Shown here: positions 1 through 5,605 of the stretch, piece after piece
Layout of the letters: every line of letters starts with the position of its first letter
How positions within the stretch are numbered: position 1 is the stretch's first letter
Assembly: GCA_022712835.1 (NCBI GenBank)
Contig: JAFLJU010000245.1
Span: 1 to 10,079 of the forward strand
Length of the DNA: 10,079 nucleotides
Direction of reading: 5' to 3'
DNA from: Desulfobacteraceae bacterium
GTDB taxonomy: Bacteria; Desulfobacterota; Desulfobacteria; Desulfobacterales; Desulfobacteraceae
Made by a program: the position numbers and the translations under genes
Notes under the pieces: generated by a model
Databases searched by the model: none
What the model saw: the letters and a program-made list of their open reading frames with translations, nothing else
What the model was told of the DNA's origin: nothing

Positions 1-1179
1 GGTGATATCAGGCGATAAATAAAACTTTGGTTTCAGCAAATCTTCATCCGGTTTGATAACCCCCTGTCTTTTCGCGATAGCCTCAATTGCCGTTCCCGGT
101 AAAATTCTGATTCCCATAAAAACAAAACTGGAAATCCAGTCAAGCGCCCGGAGATTTTTAATCCCTTCATTCATCGTATGCTTGTCCTCGCCGGGACCTC
201 CAGTGATATACGATGCAGATACCTTAAGCCCGGAAGCTCGAAACGCTTCGCAGGCACTGAACACGGTGGCAAAATCATAATCTTTGCCAAGTCCTGCAAG
301 TGTACGGTCTGAGCATGCGTCAATACCCAGCTCTATAGTTTTGAGACCGCTGCGTTTCATCAGTTCAATGCTTTCGCGGTCGAACTTTTGCGGCGAGAAA
401 AACGCGCACCACGGCAGGTTTACGCCACGACGGACCATGGCTTCAAGCAGTACGAGATATTCGCCTCCGGTGTCATTAAACACCGAGTCTGTGAAATATA
501 TACTTTCCGGTGAAAATTCCCGTTGTAAATAGATCAGTTCATCGATAACCGTTTCGGGGTCTCTGGATAATACCCGACGTCCTTCGAGGCTTGGATATGA
601 ACAGTATACGCATTTTTTCGGGCAGCCTCGTTTAGTCTGTATCGGCAGGGTTCCCGTTTTTGCCAGGTAAAAACGACTTATTTCCTGTTCGTAGGAGCAC
701 CGTCCGAAATCCCCGTCAACATTCACGCCGCGGCTGATACGTTCCGGTGTTTCATCTCTCGCAAGCCGATCAACCAGTTCAACCGCCGCTTTCTCTCCGG
801 CTCCCGCAATCCCGTAATCGGCACCGATATACTCCAGAACACGTTCCGGCATCAATGAAAAACCAGCTCCTCCGGCAAATATCGGGACACCACATATTTG
901 ACGTATTTCTTTTATCAGCATAGCGGCGTCATCAAGAAAAAATGCAGGTTCCAGATAGTTCACGTTATCGATATTTCTGATACCCACCCCGATCACTTCC
1001 GGCTTAAATTCATGCACATATTCGGCAACACTGCAATTGCAGCTTTGTGCTAAAAGATTATCATATATTTTTATTTTGTGTCCGCTATCTGTAAGAGACT
1101 TAGCAATTACCCCCAGGCCAAGCGGAAACACCGCGAAAGGTTCTTCGGCAAGATTTGATGATATCAGCAATACCCGCAT
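1..1179 (-). CDS. B12-binding-domain radical SAM protein, N-terminal 393 residues (3' end beyond left edge)
   Basis: Read from the reverse complement, this is an open frame of 393 codons with no stop before base 1. Residues 1-130 look like a cobalamin-binding-type Rossmann domain: MRVLLISSN start, FPLGLGVIAKSL at about 18-29, FAGGAGFS at about 101-108 and GADYGIAGAGEKA at about 119-131. The usual B12-ligating DxHxxG motif is not visible. Residues from about 178 form a radical SAM core with C186-x3-C190-x2-C193 (the [4Fe-4S]/SAM site), FTDSVFND at 229-236, ELGID at 283-287 and TGGPGED at 326-332. Such enzymes do radical chemistry such as methyl transfer or ring formation on varied substrates; the substrate cannot be read here. 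The ATG at 1179-1177 follows an AAGGA ribosome binding site. Codon use differs from the neighbours: 12 of 19 proline codons are CCG. It lies downstream of prmA on the same strand. Family call is sure; function unknown. Confidence 0.9.
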   Translation of the reverse strand, partial: MRVLLISSNLAEEPFAVFPLGLGVIAKSLTDSGHKIKIYDNLLAQSCNCSVAEYVHEFKPEVIGVGIRNIDNVNYLEPAFFLDDAAMLIKEIRQICGVPIFAGGAGFSLMPERVLEYIGADYGIAGAGEKAAVELVDRLARDETPERISRGVNVDGDFGRCSYEQEISRFYLAKTGTLPIQTKRGCPKKCVYCSYPSLEGRRVLSRDPETVIDELIYLQREFSPESIYFTDSVFNDTGGEYLVLLEAMVRRGVNLPWCAFFSPQKFDRESIELMKRSGLKTIELGIDACSDRTLAGLGKDYDFATVFSACEAFRASGLKVSASYITGGPGEDKHTMNEGIKNLRALDWISSFVFMGIRILPGTAIEAIAKRQGVIKPDEDLLKPKFYLSPDIT

Positions 1180-1249
1180 CAATTATTCCTTTGGTCAAGT
1201 TCTTGATGTTTTTTTAGAACAGCGAGATATTCTGCAAGCTTATCCCCTA
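1179..1249 (-). other. prmA to radical SAM gap with possible remnant 3' coding tail
   Basis: The 67 bases between the prmA stop and the radical SAM start are open in one minus-strand frame. That frame reads DKLAEYLAVLKKHQELDQ, then RNN and a TGA at 1181-1179 that shares its A with the ATG of the radical SAM gene (TGATG). This one-base overlap is typical of translationally coupled genes, and the peptide looks like an amphipathic helix. The frame has no ATG, and upstream it runs into the 3' end of prmA, where it meets a stop. It may be the last piece of a lost upstream partner gene. A chance open frame of about 22 codons is also quite likely, so this is a weak call. Confidence 0.25.
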
Positions 1250-2161
1250 TCGTTTTACCGCCAGGGCCACCCAGTCCCCTTCATTTATTTCATGGATGAT
1301 GTTCAGGTGGCAGGCTTTAAGGGCGGCAATCACATCGGGCTTTCGTTCCTGGATAATGCCTGAAAGTATGGCAATTCCATTTTTGGCCATTCGTCGTTCA
1401 ATGTCTGGCATGACATCCACAATCACCTGGGCTATGATATTGGCGGCAATCAGTTCATAGGTTAAGTCCGGTGTCTGGTCCAGGGTGGTGCAGGCAAGGG
1501 TGTATAAAGGTGGGCAAACCTCGTTCTTCTCCAGGTTTTTTTGGCTTATTTCCACGGCTATTTCATCGGTGTCAATGCCGGTGAGGTGTTTGGCCCCAAG
1601 TTTTGCCGCAGCAATCATGAGAATCCCGGACCCTGTTCCAACATCTAAAAATTGGGATCCCGGTACTAAAAAACGCTCGATCAGCTGGATGCACATGGAA
1701 GTGGTGGGATGGGTTCCGGTGCCGAAGGCCATTCCCGGGTCCAGGTGAATGACAATATCACTGGGGTCTGGATCATGGTCTTTCCAGTCTGGTTTAATCA
1801 CAATTTTATCGGTGATGCGGGTGACATTGAAGTAGGTTTTCCAGACATCTGCCCAATCGGCTTCGTCCACAATATCCATCGCAATGGTTACCAGGATGCC
1901 CAAATGGACCAATTGTTTGGTTTGGTCGCAAACTTTTTCAATGATGATATCCGAAGAGTCAATGTCGGGAAAGTATCCTACAATGGAGTTCTGGTCCGGC
2001 AGGGGCAGGGTGTGGGTGCCGAATCCTTCGTCGGGTTCTTCCAAAGGGACGTTGCAGACCAGCCCTTTCAGATTGAAAGAAAAAAAGATGTCACAGATCA
2101 ATTCTTCTGCAAGGACAATATTATCCGTCTCAAATGCCGCCGTAATTTTTTTAAATTTCAT
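1247..2161 (-). CDS. prmA: Ribosomal protein L11 methyltransferase
   Basis: This 304-residue cytoplasmic enzyme transfers methyl groups from S-adenosylmethionine to ribosomal protein L11; the length is normal for PrmA. The N-terminal substrate-recognition domain covers about 1-95. A linker with ADWADVWKTYF at 101-111 leads to the family signature LDPGMAFGTGTHPTT at 140-154. The methyltransferase fold follows: SAM motif I FLDVGTGSGIL at 171-181, acidic GIDTD at 195-199, NIIA at 241-244 (the NxxA-type active-site loop), LSGII at 266-270 and the C-terminal EGDWVAL at 294-300. The ATG at 2161-2159 has an AGGA only three bases upstream, a short spacing, but the start matches the usual N-terminus and sits about 30 bases from a strong predicted promoter. 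It is divergent from a PrmA-like paralogue and is followed on the same strand by the radical SAM gene. Reading is secure. Confidence 0.95.
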   Translation of the reverse strand: MKFKKITAAFETDNIVLAEELICDIFFSFNLKGLVCNVPLEEPDEGFGTHTLPLPDQNSIVGYFPDIDSSDIIIEKVCDQTKQLVHLGILVTIAMDIVDEADWADVWKTYFNVTRITDKIVIKPDWKDHDPDPSDIVIHLDPGMAFGTGTHPTTSMCIQLIERFLVPGSQFLDVGTGSGILMIAAAKLGAKHLTGIDTDEIAVEISQKNLEKNEVCPPLYTLACTTLDQTPDLTYELIAANIIAQVIVDVMPDIERRMAKNGIAILSGIIQERKPDVIAALKACHLNIIHEINEGDWVALAVKR

Positions 2162-2198
2162 GTATCCTAAGTCTCGCTTGAGTTTTTTTTAAAAAAGA

Positions 2199-2227
2199 AT
2201 TATTTTGCAAATTTGCCATATTGTCAA
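2199..2227 (-). promoter_or_regulatory. Predicted sigma70-type promoter of prmA
   Basis: On the minus strand a perfect TTGACA (-35, bases 2227-2222) is followed after 17 bases by AATAAT (-10, bases 2204-2199), five of six consensus positions. The start of transcription would fall near 2192, giving a leader of about 30 bases before the prmA ATG. A perfect 10-bp palindrome, GCAAATTTGC (2207-2216), lies inside the spacer and could be a protein-binding site, though AT-rich palindromes of this size also occur by chance. Confidence 0.65.
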
Positions 2228-2234
2228 TTGTAAT
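2205..2234 (+). promoter_or_regulatory. Predicted promoter of the PrmA-like gene, interleaved with the prmA promoter
   Basis: On the plus strand TTGCAA (2205-2210, four of six -35 matches) is followed after 18 bases by TGTAAT (2229-2234, five of six -10 matches, but the important second A is a G). Transcription would start near 2241, about 20 bases before the ATG at 2262. The boxes abut those of the opposing prmA promoter: this -35 touches its -10, and this -10 lies just beyond its -35. It is weaker than the prmA promoter by consensus. Confidence 0.4.
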
Positions 2235-2261
2235 TTTTTTTTGAACCAGGGGAGAATGTAA

Positions 2262-3104
2262 ATGAAGAATCCATACGAACAATTGATAATTTATAATTTT
2301 GACGGGGTGCCTGCCCCGGATGGGGTTTTGGAGACGGACGAACGGTTTTTGGGCACCTGGGTGGAAGAAGACACCTCCTTTATTTTTTTTTCCAGCCCGG
2401 CGCTTTCCTTGGTCGAGCAGATCAAAATCAAAAATCCCGATATCTCTTTGGTGGAAACCTATGAAATGACCTGTGAACAATGGCACGGGGACAAAATTGA
2501 ACCCTATTTTGTTGAATCCCTTTGCATTGCTCCTCCCTGGGATCGGCCAGAAAAAGGGGAAAAGGGAGAAAAATGGGAAAATTCGGACACGAAAGAAATC
2601 CTGCTGGATCCGGGAGTGGTGTTTGGCACCGGACGTCACCAGACCACGGAAGACTGCCTGACCCTGATCCATCGCCTTTGTACCCGGGAGAAGATCGGAA
2701 CAGTTCTTGATATTGGGACAGGTACCGGGCTTCTGGCCCTGGGAGCTGCGGCTTTGGGATGCCACATGGTTCTGGCTTGTGATTTTAATCTTTTGGCCGT
2801 AAAAACCACCCTGAAAAATATCCGGCTGAATCAATTTGAAAGAAAGGTTCTTGCCTTCCAGGCAAAGGGGGAAGAGGTGATTTGTCTGCCTTGTGATCTG
2901 CTGGTGGCCAATATCCATTATGATATCATGCGGCATTTGATTGAACATCCTAGCTTTTTGGAAAAAAAATATTTTATCCTATCCGGTCTGTTAAATTCTG
3001 AAACCACCAAGGTGATGGCATCCCTTGCTCAAAAAAAGGTCCATGTCATTGAACGACGATGCCCCGATGGTATCTGGAACACCCTTTTGGGCAAGGCACT
3101 ATAA
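2262..3104 (+). CDS. PrmA-family SAM-dependent methyltransferase (divergent paralogue)
   Basis: This 280-residue protein shares the PrmA plan with the divergent neighbour but is clearly distinct. Visible landmarks are a reduced N-terminal domain, EQWHGDKIEPYF at 72-83 (matching the ADWADVWKTYF linker of PrmA), LDPGVVFGTGRHQTT at 115-129, SAM motif I VLDIGTGTGLLA at 148-159, acidic ACDFN at 172-176, ANIHYDIM at 216-223 and LSGLL at 240-244. The active-site loop reads NIHY where PrmA has NIIA. A low-complexity charged stretch rich in Glu, Lys and Gly at about 97-112 separates the two halves. It is likely a cytoplasmic protein methyltransferase; the target is unknown and L11 is not assured because a normal PrmA is next door. 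The ATG is preceded by AGGGGAG (2248-2254) seven bases away. Family confident, substrate not. Confidence 0.88.
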   Translation: MKNPYEQLIIYNFDGVPAPDGVLETDERFLGTWVEEDTSFIFFSSPALSLVEQIKIKNPDISLVETYEMTCEQWHGDKIEPYFVESLCIAPPWDRPEKGEKGEKWENSDTKEILLDPGVVFGTGRHQTTEDCLTLIHRLCTREKIGTVLDIGTGTGLLALGAAALGCHMVLACDFNLLAVKTTLKNIRLNQFERKVLAFQAKGEEVICLPCDLLVANIHYDIMRHLIEHPSFLEKKYFILSGLLNSETTKVMASLAQKKVHVIERRCPDGIWNTLLGKAL

Positions 3105-3139
3105 AAAGCCTGCCCGCCCCGGATTCATCGGTGGTATGA

Positions 3140-3164
3140 AACAAGGGTCTAAAATTCCCTTGTT
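3140..3164. terminator. Hairpin between convergent genes, possible weak bidirectional terminator
   Basis: AACAAGGG (3140-3147) and CCCTTGTT (3157-3164) form a perfect 8-bp stem with a 9-base loop. It lies in the 59-base gap between the stops of the PrmA-like gene and the deacylase gene and touches the last base of the deacylase stop codon. Neither strand has a clear run of T after the stem, so it does not fit a classic intrinsic terminator. Position favours a transcript-end structure. Confidence 0.45.
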
Positions 3165-4759
3165 CAAACCCCATGCTTGTCAAATTTGCCAGGTTTTGCC
3201 CCTGTATGAACGCCATTGTTTATCACGGTCTGTCCATTGACAATGACCCTGTTGATTCCCAAAGGAAATTTGCTTGGGGACTGATAGGTTGCCTGATCAG
3301 ATATGGTGCTGGGATCAAACAGCACGGCATCTGCCTGGAATCCTTTTTTAATGAGGCCTGCCGTTTTGAGATTGAGGCGACCTGCCGGTAATCCCGTCAT
3401 CTTATGGATGGCTTCTTCCAGGGTCAAAATTTTCAATTCCCGGACAAAACGGCGGATCACCCTGGGAAATGCACCATAAAGCCTGGGATGGGGTTTGCCC
3501 TTGGAAAAGCTGCTGTCCGAACCAACCATGGCAAAGGGAAGCTTGAGAAAGGCGGCCACATTTTTTTCATTCATGGTCTCCGAGATGATTTTGACCTCGT
3601 CGCCCTCCTGTTCTATGAGGTCCAGGATCAGTTCAAAGGGGTCGGCGTTCCGCTGTTTTGCTATTTGTAAAACGGTTCTCCCCTCAACATCATTTTTTCC
3701 CGGGGAATCGAACTGGGAGATGGTAATCTTGTCCCATCCGGCATTGTGATACATGTCCTCCCACCCGGGAATTCCCTGTCTGATGTCCTGGATGATCTTT
3801 TTTCTTTGGTCGCTATTGTGAAGCCTTGGTATCAGGTTGTCCACCCCGCCTTCAATGGCCCAGGGGGGGATCAGTGCGGTCAGTGACGTTCCGGAGGAAA
3901 AATAGGGATATACGTCACAGGTCAGGTCAATGCCCGCTTGCCTGGCAGCAGTTAATTTTTCAATGACCTGGTCCACAAGGCCCCAGTTCCTGTTGCCTGT
4001 TATCTTAAGATGGGATATCTGAACCGGGATATCTGCTTGCTCTCCAATGGCAATGGCTTCACCAATGGCGGCAAGTATCTCTTCGGCCTCATTGCGAAGG
4101 TGGGAGGCATAAAATCCGCCTTTTTTTGCCGCCACACGGGAAATTTCAACCAGTTCATCTGTTTTGGCAAATATGCCCGGGGCATAAATAAGTCCTGTGG
4201 ACAGGCCCAGGGCGCCTTGATTCATTGCCTGGTCCATCATGGTCTTCATTTTTTCCATCTGTTTTGGATTTGGAGCGGTGTCTGAAAATCCCATGGCGGC
4301 AATGCGAAGGGTGCCATGCCCTAAAAGCCCCATTAAATTATTGGAAAGTCCTTTTTCTTCAAGCAATTTTCTGTAGTCTCTGAAGGACAATTCTCCCTTG
4401 GCAGTATTTGTGTCTTTCAGACTACTCAGGGCGTCCTGGAAATCAACATATCTTGCATGGGGGTCCATGGGAGCCAGGGAAATACCACAATTTCCCAAAA
4501 CTTCCCGGGTCACCCCCTGTTGCAGTTTTATCTCGGAAAAACGATCTTCCAGCCAATAATTGTCTGAGTGGGTGTGGATATCTATGAATCCTGGCGATAG
4601 TACCAAGCCATTTCCCTGGATTATTTCCCGGGCATTGGTGGTGGCAAGGCTCGGTTCAATGGTAGTAAATTTTCCATTTTTCATGCCCGCATCCCCTATC
4701 CATCCCGGGGTTCCCGTTCCATCAATGATGGTCGCCTGCTTTATGATCAAATCATACAT
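3164..4759 (-). CDS. N-acyl-D-amino-acid deacylase (D-aminoacylase), amidohydrolase superfamily
   Basis: This 531-residue enzyme belongs to the metal-dependent amidohydrolase superfamily and is predicted to hydrolyse N-acyl-D-amino acids to a carboxylate and a free D-amino acid in the cytoplasm (no signal peptide). It opens with a small beta-sandwich part (MYDLIIKQATIIDGTG). The metal site follows: GFIDIHTHSD with H62 and H64, GNCG with C91 (a cysteine typical of D-aminoacylases, in place of the carboxylated lysine of many relatives), H220 in YASHLRNE, H250 in VQISHLKITG and D415 in MVGSDSSF, followed by HPR at 424-426. The C-terminus returns to the sandwich (GFQADAVLFDP, VIVNGQTVINNG). All expected ligands are present, so it should be active; acyl and side-chain preference cannot be read. 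The ATG at 4759-4757 has AGGG eight bases upstream. It is divergent from a GntR gene and a dipeptide-type ABC transporter, which suggests it acts on an imported substrate. Confidence 0.9.
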   Translation of the reverse strand: MYDLIIKQATIIDGTGTPGWIGDAGMKNGKFTTIEPSLATTNAREIIQGNGLVLSPGFIDIHTHSDNYWLEDRFSEIKLQQGVTREVLGNCGISLAPMDPHARYVDFQDALSSLKDTNTAKGELSFRDYRKLLEEKGLSNNLMGLLGHGTLRIAAMGFSDTAPNPKQMEKMKTMMDQAMNQGALGLSTGLIYAPGIFAKTDELVEISRVAAKKGGFYASHLRNEAEEILAAIGEAIAIGEQADIPVQISHLKITGNRNWGLVDQVIEKLTAARQAGIDLTCDVYPYFSSGTSLTALIPPWAIEGGVDNLIPRLHNSDQRKKIIQDIRQGIPGWEDMYHNAGWDKITISQFDSPGKNDVEGRTVLQIAKQRNADPFELILDLIEQEGDEVKIISETMNEKNVAAFLKLPFAMVGSDSSFSKGKPHPRLYGAFPRVIRRFVRELKILTLEEAIHKMTGLPAGRLNLKTAGLIKKGFQADAVLFDPSTISDQATYQSPSKFPLGINRVIVNGQTVINNGVHTGAKPGKFDKHGV

Positions 4760-4774
4760 GTTTTTAACCCTATA

Positions 4775-4802
4775 ATTAAAAAATCAAACCCTGGTTTGTC
4801 CA
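4775..4802 (-). promoter_or_regulatory. Tentative deacylase promoter with palindrome in the spacer
   Basis: On the minus strand TGGACA (4802-4797) and TTTAAT (4780-4775, five of six -10 matches) are 16 bases apart. The 14-bp inverted repeat CAAACC-ct-GGTTTG (4785-4798) covers most of the spacer and could be an operator. A caution is that transcription would begin at about 4768, almost on the AGGG ribosome binding site, giving a very short leader. The real promoter may therefore lie further upstream. Confidence 0.3.
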
Positions 4803-4834
4803 TTTTGACTTCCGTAAATAAGTGCAAATTCCCC

Positions 4835-4863
4835 TTGACCTAAATTAATGTGCTTGTTAATGT
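4835..4863 (+). promoter_or_regulatory. Predicted promoter of the gntR-transporter operon
   Basis: TTGACC (4835-4840, five of six -35 matches) is followed after 17 bases by TAATGT (4858-4863), which keeps the first T, the A and the final T of the -10 box. The start would lie near 4870, about 43 bases before the gntR ATG. The -10 falls inside the inverted repeat at 4857-4872, so a bound repressor would block polymerase. Confidence 0.45.
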
Positions 4864-4872
4864 GCGCATTAA
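4845..4872. promoter_or_regulatory. Candidate GntR operator: inverted repeat plus an extra direct half-site
   Basis: TTAATG-tgcg-CATTAA (4857-4872) is a perfect 6-bp inverted repeat with a 4-base centre. A second copy of the left arm, extended to TTAATGTGC (4845-4853), lies 12 bases upstream of the same 9-base word at 4857-4865. This is the layout of a dimer site with an additional half-site. It lies in the divergent spacer between the deacylase and gntR and overlaps the predicted -10 of gntR, so autoregulation by GntR is the simplest reading. No known GntR consensus was matched. Confidence 0.45.
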
Positions 4873-4912
4873 TGAGCGGTTTACCATACAAAAAATGAAA
4901 GGACAAGAAAAT

Positions 4913-5569
4913 ATGGCAAAAGAAAACCTTGAAGAATATGCTTACAATGCCATTTTAGAATTAATTTTAAGTAATCATTTTCAACCGGGTGAATTCCTTT
5001 TGGAAACTGAGATTACAGATCTTTTGAATCTTAAAAGCAGAACCCCTGTGCACCATGCGTTGGGACAATTTGTTGCCATGGGCTTTCTTGACAGAAAAAA
5101 GAAAAAAGGGTGCTTCATCCCTTTACCAACCCCGGAAGATGCTGAACATGTTTTTTTTGTGCGGGAAAACATTGAGTCCCAGTCTGCAAGATCCGCCGCG
5201 ATCCATGCCTCGGATGAAGAGATCAAGACACTTGAGCTCATCGTTGAAAACGAGGCAGATGTCCGAAAATCCAGTGATATTGTTGCCTATTCCGCCATAA
5301 ATGAAAATTTCCATGCCTGTGTGGCAAAAATTTCGAAAAACAGGTATCTCCAGCAATTTGGTCAATACATTTTCTGGCGATCCAATGTCTATGTGTTTTT
5401 CCATCACTATAAATTTAAGCTTAAAAAAAAGGGGGATGAGTTAAAGAACTCACACTCACCCATGCAGCATATGAAAATTCTCACAGCCATTAAAAACAGA
5501 AATTCGGAACAAGCAGGTGAGTTGATGGGCGAACATGTTCGCTGCACATATGAAAGTATTTGGTCGTAA
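4913..5569 (+). CDS. GntR-family transcriptional regulator, FCD (FadR-like) subfamily
   Basis: This 218-residue protein has an N-terminal winged helix-turn-helix at about 5-70 (AILELILSNHFQPGEFL; recognition helix around SRTPVHHALGQFVAMGFL, 42-59; basic wing RKKKKGCFIP). An all-helical FCD effector domain follows at about 78-212. In FCD proteins a metal or ligand pocket is usually built from Asp and three His; here H134 (NENFH), H186 and H208 are visible, but the usual Asp four residues before the first His is N130. Regulators of this type respond to organic acids, amino acids or sugars acids and commonly repress neighbouring uptake and catabolic genes. The ATG at 4913 is chosen because AAAGGA (4898-4903) lies nine bases upstream; an in-frame ATG at 4850 falls in the promoter and operator region. 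The binding-protein gene begins 36 bases downstream with no terminator between, so the two are probably co-transcribed. Confidence 0.88.
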   Translation: MAKENLEEYAYNAILELILSNHFQPGEFLLETEITDLLNLKSRTPVHHALGQFVAMGFLDRKKKKGCFIPLPTPEDAEHVFFVRENIESQSARSAAIHASDEEIKTLELIVENEADVRKSSDIVAYSAINENFHACVAKISKNRYLQQFGQYIFWRSNVYVFFHHYKFKLKKKGDELKNSHSPMQHMKILTAIKNRNSEQAGELMGEHVRCTYESIWS

Positions 5570-5605
5570 TATCTGTTATTAACCCAAAGAATAAGGAGTG
5601 GCGTA

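Noticed and set aside
1709..2170. 153-codon plus-strand open frame opposite prmA
   Set aside because: Shadow of prmA, with no recognisable motif and no ribosome binding site.
2151..2948. 265-codon open frame on the minus strand opposite the PrmA-like gene
   Set aside because: It is the antisense shadow of a gene with clear methyltransferase motifs; its own product is low-complexity and matches no recognisable family.
3140..3164. Strong intrinsic terminator
   Set aside because: The stem is perfect but there is no T run on either strand, so only a weak terminator call was kept.
4771..4776. Perfect TATAAT on the plus strand
   Set aside because: No -35-like element at 16-18 bases upstream, and it lies beside the start of the oppositely oriented deacylase gene in an AT-rich run.
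4850..4912. 21-codon upstream extension of the gntR gene from ATG 4850
   Set aside because: It overlaps the predicted -10 box and operator and has no ribosome binding site; the ATG at 4913 has AAAGGA at good spacing and starts at the usual place before the winged helix.
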